Assembly: GCA_030272155.1 (NCBI GenBank)
Contig: CP126196.1
Coordinates: 558,001 to 622,000 of the forward strand
Reading direction: 5' to 3'
Length of the DNA stretch: 64,000 bases
Source: Tetradesmus obliquus
Lineage: Eukaryota > Chlorophyta > Chlorophyceae > Sphaeropleales > Scenedesmaceae
Shown one piece after another: positions 1 through 15,618 of this stretch; positions within the stretch are counted from its first letter, which is position 1; each line of letters begins with the position of its first letter. Position numbers and translations under genes: made by a program. A model generated the notes under the pieces. The model saw only the letters and a program-made list of their open reading frames with translations, ran no database searches and had not been told where the DNA came from.

Positions 1-309
1 CTGAAACTGGTAATTGGTGTTGAGAGGAGCACGTGTGTGACGGCGAGGCTGTTGAACCAAGGACCCACTGTCCTGCACCCCTTCCAGGGTTGTAGCTGGG
101 TTCAGACCAGTCCAACGGTCGCTGATACATACCCACGGCAACATGCAGCAACTGCAACAGCATTCTTGCACTATTTCATTCCCATCAACAAAGGCACAGC
201 TGCAGCTCAGTAAAGCCGCTCACTGCAAGCAGGCATAGCTGTAGCTGTAGTGCGTTCAAGTTGAGCGCGGGGTGTCCACAGTGTGTCAAACTGCTGATGC
301 TGAGCCTTG

Positions 310-314
310 TTACA
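310..314 (-). terminator. Putative poly(A) signal TGTAA of the PLPBP gene
   Basis: TTACA on the plus strand reads TGTAA on the minus strand, about 180 bases past the PLPBP stop codon. TGTAA is the usual chlorophycean polyadenylation signal. The pentamer is short, so chance occurrence is possible. Confidence 0.45.
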
Positions 315-493
315 ATAACATTTGAAACAGTTGTACGCTGGGCCACAAGCAGCAAAATTCCAGGAACAAGCTCGGGATTGTGCACCTTCGCCAGCCTCCA
401 TTGCTGCCTGCGCTGGCCGGCCTGTGGCGCCACAGGTGGCTCACCAAGAGCGGACGAGTGCCAGTGGCCCCCCTCCCTCCTGCAGCCGGCATG

Positions 494-3647
<3,154 letters not shown>

Positions 3648-4508
3648 TGCGAAGACACGTTTTGCGAGAAACGCGCACATGCAGCTGCTCTCGTTGGAGT
3701 ACAACAGGTACTGCACCTCCCTGCCTGGAGTTGGAAAAGCAGCTGTCTATCAAACTATTACACGTAGTACAGAAAGCTGTCTCAGAAAATTTGAGCGTAA
3801 ACTGATAAACCGTTAGCCTTTGCTGTCGCAGATTCGGGAAATGTGGCAGTCAGACAGGGCTTGTGTTTCTGTCTTTACAAACTGTGCTACCAAATTGTAC
3901 TCCCAAGCACAGCCCACTGGGCATTTGTAGCTGACAGCAATGGTGATAATTCTTAGAGCAGTTGGTTGTACACCACATGGAGGAAGGGTTTTCTATTTTT
4001 GGCTGCAACACGGCACTGTGACGCTGTGTGGCTGTTCAAAGCAGCTTCAGACAGAGCGGAAGCCTGCCATATGCCATATGCTCGGAATGACGCGCAGTAA
4101 ATTCAAGCACGATACGTCAGCTTATAGTGAGGCCCAGTTGAGGACATGCTTTCTCCTGCAGCTCCAGCAGGAGATCTGTCAGGCCCAGCGTCAGGTAGTG
4201 AGAGTCAGTCAGCCAGAGTTGCAGAAGCAGATTGCTGTGGCAGTGAGCCAGTACAGCATTGCTGAGCATGTGCAGAGCAGCTCATGCGCAAAAATGCCAC
4301 AGCTCTCCTTGAACCACGGGCGCCCAGTGCCCGCAGCGGTAACCGTCAACGGAGTGACCTCATTACCTTGTCAGGCTGGTGAGAGGGTAGAGGGAGGGTG
4401 GTGGAACCACGCCGATTTATTGTATAGACAGCGAGATGAATAGATCTAAACTAGCGAGAACTGGTTAGGCGTCATTTGTGAGATGCTCAGAACAATTTCG
4501 CATCTATT
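3648..4508. other. Spacer between the divergent PLPBP gene and the 4.5-kb gene
   Basis: This stretch should hold the divergent promoters. An open frame at 3940-4443 (+) has 167 codons and less CAG bias than the surroundings. It matches nothing I know and could be a 5' exon of the next gene or chance. No clear RNA gene or mobile element is visible. Confidence 0.4.
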
Positions 4509-5959
4509 ATGCAACCTCCGCCTGCACCACGTCGCAAGCCTAACTCAGCGGCACACCATGCTGATTGTGGCGTAGGCATCGGTTATTTGTCACCTCTGTG
4601 TCTCGTCAGTGATGCCGATGCTTCAGGCAGCAGCAATCCCGACCGGTGTGTCCACGTCAGCTGTACTAGCGCCACGAGCGGAGACGTGCGCTCACAAGAC
4701 ATCCATGTGACTGTGCTTGGCCTTCAAGGTTTTGTGGTGCAGCAGGCGCACCTGTCTGAGGAGCGATCGACACGGGCAGACGGTGTCAGGTGAGCCTCTG
4801 TGCACAGGACAGCAACGAGCTTGAACTGAGTGTGAGTCTAATATAAGCTTGCATGCAATACACACTCCATAAACATCGTCAAACAGCGAAGGGTGCAAGC
4901 AAACAGCAGCCTGCTTGCCAGCCTCGTTTCTTAGAGGTCTGCAGCGCAGCATGCTGTGTTGTGCACACACCCACCTGCTGCGCTGCATGTGCTGCCGTGC
5001 TGCAGGCTGCAGCTGCCGGCCAGCTGCCTGCCACAGGCCCCCGGTGTGCTGTATGTGGTGCTGTACAGCGGGCAGCTGCTGCAGGATGCAGCCCCGCTGC
5101 TGGTGGTACCGCGGGGAGTAGCGCAGGAGCTGCAGGCGCTGTTTGAGGACATGCAGCAGCAGCCAGCGGCTGATGGCGCAGAGCTAAAAGCAGAGCAGGC
5201 AGCTTGTCATGCACAGGTGACATGCTGCTCCTAGGAGCGTGCTGGCACCTGCAGGGGCCGTAGCTCGTGTGCGGACGCGCACAGTGTACTACACCGTAGT
5301 ACAACCTGCAGGGATAAACATGTGTGGCCATTTCAAGCAGTTTGCATGCACCTGCTATAGAGTATGCTTGCTACATATGCGCCAGCCTGCATTGCAGCTC
5401 ACTAACGGTTTGGCCGCTGCGCCTCCTGTGCACCCGTGCAGGCTGTGTGGCAGCAGCACTCCCGCAGCCTGACTGCTGACCTGGCCTTCATCTTCAGCGC
5501 ACGCTCACCAGCAGCAGCAGCAGCAGCGGACTCCACAGCAGCTGCGGCAGCAGCTGGCGGCCACTGCAGCGCATCAGCCAGCAGAGATGGCAGCAGCGTG
5601 CTGAGTCGCGTGGCGCTGTCCGCTGTTGCTGCTGCGGCTGCCCCCGAGGGCGTGCCCCTGATGGAGCTGATGCAGCCGCAGCCTGCCGTGCTGGCAGCAC
5701 TGGCAGACAGGCTGGACGCATTCCTGCAAAGGCAGGGCTGCAGCGCCACACGCGCCCTGCTGCAGCAGCGGCTGGCAGAGCTGCGGTGCGGCAGCAGCGG
5801 CGGCGGCGGCAGCAGTGGCGGCGGCAGCGGCGGTGGCAGCGGCGGTGGCAGCGGCGGCAGCAGTGATGGTGATGTTGGTGCTGCTGCTGGCAGGGTGGGT
5901 GCAGGTGTGCCTGGCACTGGCCTTGCTGACACTGAGCACGGCGGCCAGGAGGTGCACTT

Positions 5960-6006
<47 letters not shown>

Positions 6007-6235
6007 GTAAGGAGGCAGTGGGCAGCACAAGGCGGCACCCCGCAAGGGCACCAGCAGGTGCAGCAGGGGGAGGCAGCGCAGATGCAACAGCTGCGCTGCC
6101 GCAGCTGCCCCTCGTGTTCAGCCCGGATGTGCTGCCTGCTGCGGCTGCAGGTGCTGCTCAGAGGCCAGCCAGCAGCGTTGACGCTGGGCAGTGTGCAGCT
6201 GGCTCTGCTGCCCACCTCTTGAGCATACCCCAGCC

Positions 6236-6271
<36 letters not shown>

Positions 6272-6676
6272 AGGCAGCAGCATTGCTGCTGCCTCCCCTG
6301 CAGCTGCCCCAATGGCCAGCTTTGCGCTGCTGGAGCGCTTGGTGCCAACAGCAGCCGAGGAGCGGCAGCGGCAGCAGCAGCAGTCCCGTCTTCCAGCTCC
6401 GCTGCCGCCAATGCCTGGGCGCAACTCAACCTGGCAGGCTGTAGCAGCCAGTGTTGGTGCTGGTGCTGCTTGCGCTGCTGCTGCTGGCAGTGGCTGGAGT
6501 AGCGATGACGAGGACGAGGATGGAGGTGCACAAGGCTGCAGGCAGCAAGCAGCAGCTGACACTCAAGCAGCACTGCTGGCTGTCACCCCTGCATACTACC
6601 GCAGCACTGCCAGCCCAGCCAGCCAGCAGGGCCCAGTGCTGCTGCCAGGGACACCATGCACGCCAGAACCACACGT

Positions 6677-6709
<33 letters not shown>

Positions 6710-7145
6710 ACTTGGTGCGCCCGTTGCTGCTGCCGTGGCCCCCGGCCGCAGCACAGCAGTCCAGCCGCATGGCACACACAGCAGCAATCCTGCTGGCCTT
6801 GCAGTTCCGAATAGGCAGCCTGCTGCTGCTGGTGGCGGTGGTGGTGGTGGCGCAGGGCCGGAGGGAGGGGCACCAGCAGCTGCCTTGCTGGCAGCAGGCG
6901 CCATCAGTCTCAGCGCTGTCCTGCTGATGCGTCTGCTGCTGCTGCTGCCTGACGGCTGGCTGCTGCTGCTGCAGCGCAGTGCAGGCGGTGCGGGCGAGAT
7001 GTTGCTGCAACTGGCAGCGGCTGGCTGGGTGGGGCCGGGGGATGGTGGCGGTGGCAGCGAGCTGCTGCTGCTGGTCGGGGTGCTGGCTGCTGCTGCTGCC
7101 TTCTGGCGCCTGACAGCTGACAGGCGGGAGCCTGCAGCGATCTGA
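4509..7145 (+). CDS. Hypothetical Gln/Ala/Gly-rich protein with two C-terminal membrane segments, 3 exons
   Basis: Exons 4509-4789, 5006-5216 and 5442-7145 join in phase to give about 731 residues. The N-terminal third is ordinary sequence with short hydrophobic strands (VLYVVLYSGQLLQ, APLLVVPRGVAQELQALF). This pattern resembles a recurrent module in large algal hypothetical proteins. The rest is low complexity: a Gly/Ser run near 5800-5870 and Gln runs near 5958-6005, 6236-6270 and 6678-6708. Two hydrophobic spans, about residues 643-667 (SLSAVLLMRLLLLL) and 704-722 (LLLLVGVLAAAAAF), suggest membrane anchoring at the C-terminus. No catalytic motif is seen and no function is assigned. The start is the first ATG of the open first exon; an upstream exon cannot be excluded. 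Confidence 0.6.
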
Positions 7146-7149
7146 TGGC

Positions 7150-7153
7150 GTGT

Positions 7154-7184
<31 letters not shown>

Positions 7185-7190
7185 GGGGGG
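7150..7190 (+). repeat. (GT)n tract followed by a 23-base G run
   Basis: Immediately after the stop of the membrane-protein gene there is a GT dinucleotide repeat (7150-7167), then 23 consecutive G (7168-7190). Such tracts can adopt Z-form or quadruplex structures and are prone to sequencing length error. Confidence 0.9.
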
Positions 7191-7203
7191 CGGCGGGGGC
7201 GGC

Positions 7204-7225
7204 TGTAACGACACCCCATATGTAA
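7204..7225 (+). terminator. Two putative TGTAA poly(A) signals
   Basis: TGTAA occurs at 7204-7208 and 7221-7225, 60-80 bases after the stop codon at 7143-7145. The position suits the 3' end of the preceding plus-strand gene. The first copy is also part of an imperfect inverted repeat with 7276-7289. Confidence 0.5.
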
Positions 7226-7290
7226 CGTGACGGGGTCTACAGGCCGGAATCGAGGCACAGAGGCATCGCCTTTTGGGGTATCGTTACAGG

Positions 7291-10200
7291 TGCACGGCGC
7301 CTGGCAGTTACTCAGCATGCGCAATTCATTGGGGTGTGGAGCACCTTGTGCACGGCGGCAGTTGGGTACTGCAGCAGGGACATCAGTTGCTGATTATATG
7401 TTTTGCATGTGGCCGTACTGCACTGCTGCAAGCGTTGCTTGTGTGAATGTGTGCCCAAAGGCGTGCCTGCAGCAGCTGCCGCTGATTGGATGTTGTTTTT
7501 CCATTTCATTTCACGGTCGGTTGTTTCTATGGTGCTGCAAATGCGTGCGTAACAACAGCTGTGCCGGGGCACGCACCTTACAGCAATTATGCAGCTGGTT
7601 CGTCAAGTGCATTTGGTTTGTGTATGTGAGTTGAAGGCCGCTTGTAGTAATGCACATATGCAACATTTCCCATGCGCATCTGCTGATGGAAAATTTTGGT
7701 TGTCAGGACGGGGGAAACAAAACTAAGCACATAGTGTGTGAGGTCAGCACCCCAGGTTTGCTGCTGACAGTTGCTGTTTGTGTGCTTCTGCGCAGCCCAT
7801 GGTGACAGGCATCACAAGGCCAAAGGGGCCAGGGCGGCTCAACTTGTTGCTTGGAATCGTGTGGCTGCTGGTAGCTCAGCAGACAGTCTCTGTGTGCGGC
7901 ACAAACTGCACCTTGTCTGGTTGTACTTTGGCGACAAACTTGACTTGAGGTGAGGCGAGCTGTGGAGAACCTTTGGCAGTCCGAGTGCATGACTTGGTGA
8001 CGCGGTGTGCTTGGGGCGCTTTGTGGTTGCGGATATAGATGTGCTGGCTGCTGCTGTGGAAATTTGATGTGGTCAAGCCAGAGTGGCAGCAGCTGCTGCT
8101 GGCAATGCAGGCGGCACCTCCAACCAGCCAGCATGCCGCAATGGTAGCAGCAGCTGTGGCCAGCTGGGTGGGGCCACGCGCTGCATGCATCATCAGCAGG
8201 GCTGATTGATTGCAGCTATCATGCTGCCTTTTTGGTGCCCAGGCGCCGCATTTGCATTGATGTGGCTGGGGCTTGTTCCCTGCAGGCAAGTGTGCGAAAT
8301 GGCAAGTCATGGCATGTGCGGCTATGCCATGGCGTGCAGCAGCTGATGGCTCTCTTGTTCAAGGATCGCACTTTGCAGCGATTGGTCACAGAGCATGGAC
8401 ATGTGCTGCACAGCGCATGCAGGCAGCAGATGATGGCTCTTTTGTTAGGATCGGTTGTTGCAGCGATTGGTAAGAGAGTTAACTCTCACAGGAACGTTCC
8501 TGTTACTAACAGTCGAGGCGTGCGCTATTTTGTGTCGGTGTGTTCTGTATGTGGTGCTCAGCAGACCATTGCCGCAACCAATGCTGATGGCAGGCCTTCT
8601 ATGCTATTATAGCAGTACATACAGTGTATCTTGCCGTCGGGTTGTGTATTGCCGTCGGGTTTCCGTATGTGGCTGCGCCTGGCTTCAAACAATGCATTGC
8701 TGGTGTCTAGGCACTGCCATGTGGTGCACTTGGCATGCTTTACAAGCTGTTATTTATCAGCGGTCAGCGGAAGTTACAGGGAGTATCATGCACTACATGT
8801 TGACTGTCCATATTCACATGTTGAGTTGCCGATGCCTGTGGACCTGGTCTATGCATGCACACTGTTTTGATGTGTAATGCGTGGTGGCAGTTCGTGCAAG
8901 GAACGCATGCTTGTCATCCCTGCTGCCAGCCTGCTGGCTGGCTTGGTGTTGTGGAGAAGCGCCACAGCCTGGACGAGCCTCCAGCAAGGGTGTTATCATG
9001 CAAATCTGCCAGCATCAACCTGTGAGCAGATTCTGTCCAAGCGCACCGATCATGTCAACATCATTTTGTTGTGCAATGGCTCCACGTTGGCGTGGCTGCA
9101 GGGTTGACAACTGTCGTCATCAACTGCAGCAGCGCCTGGTTATATGGCAGCGCAGCAAGTGCAATTCGTCCTGAAGCTAGGCAAAACTGCCGCTCTGTTG
9201 ACGGACGCCGCTCTGTGGTGTATGGTACAAGCTGCAGGCCCGACAAACAGTAGTAAATACAGCTAGCAGAGCATGCTCTGTGGCCGAGACCTCGTCAGCT
9301 GTGCCTTGTTTGCTTGCAACTGTTCCTTATTGGCAGCTTGAAGTTGTGTAACACTCCATGCAGCAGAGGTGGCATTTCACATGTGTTGATGGCTGTTTTC
9401 AAGTGCCACAGCTCCTGTATGTGTGTCTGTAATCATGTTGGTGAATGAAGGAAGCTGATAACATGTGCCGTGTCACAACGTTTTTCAGGTTGTCGATGCT
9501 GCTGGTATGGGGTGCTGCCAGGCTGTGTGAGGGGCTGTCACAAGTGCATTGAGGAGGCGGGAGCGTGCAATGTGCCTGCAGACATGATGATCTTCGGGGT
9601 ATCTTTGAGTTTATCACTAGCCTGAACAGGTTGCTCACTACAGAACCTCAAAGGATGTGCATGGTGCATGCATGTATTTGCGCCTGGTGAAGCCACATGT
9701 ATTTGCGCCTGGTAAAGCCAGGCGGTGAAGCCACATGTGTGCTACAAGTACGCTAAACATATTCGGCTGGACTGGCAGCCAAGCGCCGCCTGCTGTAGCA
9801 TCAGCGCCAGGCATTTCAAGTGGAGTTGGTGAATGTATCAAGCGGTGTCTGCTCAGCGGCACCTGTGTGCTGCAGTTGCATGCAATGCTCGTGAGTATGT
9901 GGTGGTCATGCCATGATGCAGTGCAGCAATGTTGCTTTGTCTGTCAGAACAGCCCGCACATCAGCTGTGTCAGCGGGTATACAGCTGGCACATGGCATGG
10001 GGTAGCATCACAAAGCCAAGCAGGCTGCATGGCTTGTGTTGCCAGCCGCTGGCTTGCGAATCGCTGCAGTAGGGCGTCACATGCTGCACGGCAGCAGTGG
10101 GTCACGACCCACAGAAACACACTGCACCAGTTGTTGCAGGCTAATTGTGCTTGCTGAGGTCAGTACGTTGCTGTTTGCTTCATCATTAACAGCCTTCAGT

Positions 10201-12521
10201 ATGCAGTGCAGGTGCACAGTCGTGCATTCACCATGCGTAAAACTGTCTTTTTGCCATGGCAGCTGGCTTTCATGGCGTATGGTGCAGCTGCATGACAAGT
10301 GGCGGTGTGCATGGCGACGGCACAACCTCGCAGCAGCGCTGTGACGTTAGTTGTTGCTTCTTGAATTTTCTGGACAAGCAGATGCTGGACAGCTCTGCGC
10401 ACGCCACCGGAGGGGCCCTGCCAGTATCCCGCAGGGCACCCATTGGATCCAGTGGTTGCACTTGCTCAGTCATGACCACTGATCAGTAGCATCAGCAATT
10501 CAATAATATATGTTATCATAAAGAGTGCAGCAGCGCTTGGTGTGCTGAAGGCAGCTTGCAATTGGCGCGGGCATGCCATGTTTGAACTGCCAGCTTTGAG
10601 TTGACAGCCCTGGTATTTCAGCAGCCAGGCGGCCTGGAGATCCAAAGATACGCCTCCGCATCCTGGCAGTGCTCACAATATGACGCTTTAAACAGTTGTG
10701 TATGTGTGCAGTGTACAGTAGGTTGTTGTGGGACTGAGAGTGCTGTGGCTGCTGCTGCTGCTGCTGCTGCTGCTGGCAATGGTCCGTGCAGCGGCACTGG
10801 GTGGTGCTGGCTCAGACAGTCACTGTACAGACTTGCTGTTGTCCAGCAACAATGCATGGCATGCCAGCGCCAAGGCAACCCCACCAACATGTCGTGCGCA
10901 TGTGAGCTGTTGCATGCCATGCACTGCATGACAATGCCATGGGCATTATGTCTGGCGTGGCTTGCACAACCCAGCACTGCTGCATGGTGTCAGCGCCATG
11001 CATGGAGTTGGTCATCCTTTGTGTTGTGCTGCCGCGCATGACTGCATTCCAGACTGTACCACAATGCTGAATATAGCACTTTAATTGAACATTCAATGTG
11101 CTGAGTTGGCACGGCTTGATTGTGCCAACAATGAAAAGGGTTGGTGAAGCGGCTGCGCTGCCATGAACACCTGCAGAACCAAGGAGCTGCCAACAGCTCA
11201 GCGAGACTCTCGCCGTGACAGTTCGGAACTGTCACACGCCATGTCAATCCAACCGGCTGGATTCAAATCCAGGACAGCCAATTCTCCTGCAGAAAACCAT
11301 TGTTTGTGGGGCAATGTGTCGCCGCGACACTTTGGCAAAGTGGCAGAACAGACACACCATAAGGCAGTCTATACCCCCAGCAGTTGCCAGCATGCGCTGA
11401 CTGGGTGTGCAATGCTATTCGAAATGCCGACAACGCCAAGCAGTACTAACAATGTGCACATTGGCACGTGCCACAGGTCAGCACGGTGCTGCCGCTGTCT
11501 CCCTGGCAGCGTGTTCTGCACCGCATGTGGTCCCCTGTCCTCTTTCACCAATGAATCGATGTAGTTGAACCCCAGCATGGCGCTTTGTTGTCGCTGACTT
11601 GACTCAAGTCCTGACCTTCCATGGTCAAGTCAATCCACTGTTGAAAGCAGCAGGCCTGCTGGCACACCCCTTTCGAGGCTATCATAACCACTGTGCTGCT
11701 TGGCGGTACAGCAGCGTTTAACGGATCGCCACATGTGAGATTGCAACAGTGATGCATAAAACATAGCAGGCTGTCGAAGTCAGGGCAGCGTCTGCGACGA
11801 AGTGTGCCAAGTGTGCAAGATGCTCAGAGTGTAGTGAGTACCCCGCAACCATTGTGTTCGTGCGAGAGAAACAGTGAATGTCATTGTCTTACGAATAGGA
11901 TTTATGGGAAGCCCTGCGCTGCCCCCTAGTATCTCGAGTGATCAGGCTTCCGTTGCGTAGCTCGCAACTTGACACCGATGTTTATCAATGACCTTTTGTG
12001 AGTCTCAACTCAAGGTTTCAGCGTCTCACGATAGTTTTCCACCGCAGTGACTGGTTTGGTGGGTCACTGCAGCATGCACGTACGGCGACACGGGGGGATG
12101 CGGCTGCATAATTGATCACATCAAGGGACGTTGAAACGCTCGTCAACTTTATTTAAATAACGCAAATCTAATAAGGTGGGATATGCAGCCATGAAGCTGC
12201 TTGTGTGGATTATCCGTCTGCCTGGTTACACACGGCCAGCATGTGCGTCTCCAGCAGTCCACCTGAGGGAGTGAAATACATGCGCAAATCAATGCGACAG
12301 CCATACGCAACATCTTTTCACCCGAACAGGCCCTGAAGCTCGCGGAGGAGTTACACTGCCGGGTTGTTCAGGGTGCCCTTCTAGTGCCAACATTAGCAGT
12401 CACTGCGCCGATCATGCATCAAAACGCGTTTTAGTTAGAGGAACCACGATCAAACGGCCGAGCGGCCGAATGGCACGGACGTAGACGGGCCACAAAGTGT
12501 TGGCAGCAAGAGCAGCAGGCG
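7291..12521. other. Gene-free stretch with palindromes and small tandem duplications
   Basis: No frame shows conserved protein motifs, and open frames are short and cysteine-rich as expected from CAG/TGC composition. It contains a partial tandem duplication (8336-8386 and 8423-8471), a direct repeat of a 25-base unit around 9671-9738, a short CTG run near 10746-10775, and many short perfect palindromes. Examples are 8474-8487, 8489-8502, 12044-12070 and 12149-12160. Confidence 0.6.
11084..11661. repeat. Island of more than a dozen short perfect palindromes
   Basis: Perfect hairpins or palindromes lie almost end to end: 11084-11097, 11106-11128, 11184-11199, 11201-11213, 11215-11235 (10-base arms, 1-base centre), 11257-11272, 11298-11316, 11316-11330, 11328-11342, 11450-11463, 11462-11473, 11479-11491, 11596-11610 and 11648-11661. 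Most are not CAG-derived. No protein or tRNA explains them. Confidence 0.8.
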
Positions 12522-14449
12522 ATGGTGGGCGCTGATGACGCCTCTGATAGTGAGCATCCTGCACCCAGGCGGCGCAGGAAGGGCCAGCCCATGCAGGTGC
12601 GTGCGCTTGGTGCCTTTGCTCGCCAAGCTGCTTGCTTGCCGGTTTCGTCCTGCCTATAAGCTGCGCTGCTGTGCTTCACTTGCCTGCTAACGTGCAATCC
12701 TCGATGCTCCGCATGCACCACAGGCCGCTGCCAGCAGCGAGGAGCCAGCAAGAGGCGTGGGAAGGCCGGGAGCAGGCAGTGGGCGCGCTGGCAGAGCGGA
12801 CCAGGACAGCAAGCTGGGCGACGCGGACCCGCAGGTGCAGCCAAAACGCTTCAGGGCGACGCCAGAGGACGAACCAGCGGCTTTTGGCAGTGCTAGCCAG
12901 GATGCTGAGCAGAATGGCCAGGAGCAGTTGCCTGCCAAGCGCAAGAGGACGCAGCTGTTCAGCGTCAAAGACATAATGGCAGTGGATAGGACGGAAGGTG
13001 AGTTGTTGGTTGATATACAAGCGCTGTGGGAGGGAGGATTGGGCTGCGCAGCAGTGAGGATACAACTGTGGGCTGTGCACAACCGCAACTGCTGCAGCTC
13101 ACACCCAACCATCTGGCATGGGGTGTTGAGCATTCCACCAAGCAGCAGCTGCTGCGTGCCTGATCCGTTGAGTTGCAAAGATCATGGTTTTGTCACGTGA
13201 AGCTGTTGTGCAAGGGTTTGCTTCCCACCAGCCTGGCTGGCAGTGCTGGGTCCCAGCTGCTTGCAGGAATGGAAGGCAGGGTGCTGGCGCTGCTGCGGAT
13301 GATCTGTCGCCTGCATGCACTTGCTGCATGCTACCTGACACTGCAGGGTGCACCAGCGTACTGTGCTAGCATACTTAGTCGTATGCATGGCTCTGTGAAG
13401 CAGTGCGAGCAGTGAGACTGGGTGATGGTGGCAGGCTGCGCACATGCATGTGGCCCCCTCAAGCTGCATGTCCTTTGGCTGACGCACAAGCAATATGCAC
13501 AGTCTTAAAATGGATGTACCACAGCTTTCAGGCAGTGCAGCAGTGTGCGTCAGGGCACCTCTGCCATCTGCAGTGTGCACAGCATCGGGCCGCACACACC
13601 TTGCAGCCTAATTCTGTGGGTGCTGTGCCTGCAGGTGCTGCCTTACCTCCCGCTGGGGCAGCAGCAGCAGCAGCAGCAGCAGCACAGCACGGCTATGCTG
13701 CAGCAAGCAGCACCAGGGGCAGCAGCAGGCAACAAACACAAGCAGGTGAACGGGAGTGGCCACTAGGCAGCCACACACAACAGCAGCAGCAGCAGGCAAG
13801 CAGGTACAGCTCTGGCCCTGCAGGCACGCCAGCAGCAGCAGCAGCTGCTGTTTCACCAGGCAGTGCAACTGGGTCACAGCACGCTTACCTGGCAGATGCA
13901 GCAGCAGCTGCTGCTGCTGCTGCTGGGCCAGGGCAGCCGCCCTATCCAGGTCTGCCTCCACTGCATGGAGCAGCAGCAGGGCACGACAGGGCTGCTGCTG
14001 CTGCTGCCGCTGCTGCTGGGAGTCATGCCCTGTTCGGAGGCAGCAGCAGCTCTGCTGGCTATGGCAGCGGTGCATTAGCCGACCCTGCCGCAGCAGCTGC
14101 CACACCCTTACCAGGTGCTGCATATGCAGCAGCAGCAGCAGCAGCAGGTGGGCCGAGCCCTGGCCACAGCATGGGGCGTGCTGCTGGCGGTGCTGCGCCT
14201 GCCGCTGCTGCTGCTGCCGCTGCTGCTGCTGAGTTCAACCCTGACCTGCTGCCTAAGGGAGTGGCACGCGACATGGCACTGCAGCGGGTGAGTGGCTGCA
14301 GCGGAGGGGTGTGCAGCTGGAGGTACAGCGCCTGCGCCCATTGCTGCAGCAGCATACACGGTGCAATGCAGTGAGTGCAGCAGCAAAACAGCAGCTGCAG
14401 TTCATGCGCCAACTGCTTGCGTCGTGTAACACTGGCGCTGATGCTTCAC

Positions 14450-14491
<42 letters not shown>

Positions 14492-15577
14492 GCCCGCCCG
14501 TAGGAGCGCCGGTGCCTGGCTGAGGCTGCTCAGGCTGAGCTGGGTGCTGACAGCCTGGGCCCCGACAGCAACGTGGCCACGCTGGTGCAGCGCATCCTCA
14601 AGTGCGGCGTGCTCACACGCAAGGCAGTGGAGTACAGGTGGGGCTGCGAGACCTTTGCAGATGTACCGTCAGCCTGCGGTTGGCTAATCCTTGGCAGATG
14701 TGCCTTGTCAGCGTGTTCTATGCCAGAGCCTGGTTACTGTTTGTTGCAAAGCAGTTGCAGCATGGCAGCACTTGTCCTACAGCAGCTGTCCAGTGTTTCA
14801 GCTGTTACTGTCCTGCATGTTGTGGCGCTGAACTGTCGAGTGCTGATATGTTGCGTCAACACCTGCACCCCACACTAAACACCCCTGTAAACCCTCAAAC
14901 CGCGCCGAACCTGCAGGAAGCGCGCCAAGGGCATGGGCCCCAGCGACTACAACCGCGGCGTGATCACCAGCGCGGGGCTCATCCGCTGCGGCTGCCACGG
15001 CGCCGACATCACCATGTCCGAGTTTGAGCAGCACAGCAACAGCCAGATCCACCGCCCCGCGGAGTACATCTTCATAAAGAGCATCGACATGAGCCTCAAG
15101 GTGCGCTGGGCGTGGTGGTGCGGTTGGGGGTAGGGTGTGTTTAGTGGGGTGGTTGGCTCAATGCAAGGGCTGCGCGGTGTGCAGTGTTTTTGGATGAGCA
15201 GCAGCGGCGAACATGCCAATGATCTGCAGCCAGCAAGCCAGCCAGCCAGCTGGCTGTTATGTGCAGCCTTATTGCGACAGCCGTGCTTTCTCGTACAGCA
15301 AGCCCGGTGTCCGGGCCTGCTGCGCTCACACGACCAGCTGTGCCAACATCACTGCTGCTGCTGCTGCTGCTGCTGCTGCGTCTGCCGCAGAGCTTTGCGC
15401 TGCTGGTGCTGACCAAGCCCATCGACAGCAACCTCTGGTACTGCCTGGCCTGCAGCGACGGCGGCGAGCTGCTGTGCTGTGACGGCTGCCCGGCTGCCTT
15501 CCACACCGCCTGCCTGGGCGGGCAGGCGGGCCCGCAGCCCAACAGCGAGTGGCTGTGCGCAGAGTGCCTGGCGGTGA

Positions 15578-15618
<41 letters not shown>

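Noticed and set aside
3940..4443. Possible separate gene upstream of the membrane-protein gene
   Set aside because: The frame is open and not CAG-driven, but no family match or splice connection could be established. Kept only as a possible 5' exon.
11257..11290. tRNA 3' half (GATTCAAATCC T-loop-like sequence)
   Set aside because: The T-stem does not pair properly, and no acceptor stem, D-arm or anticodon arm can be drawn upstream. It is one of the palindromes of the island.
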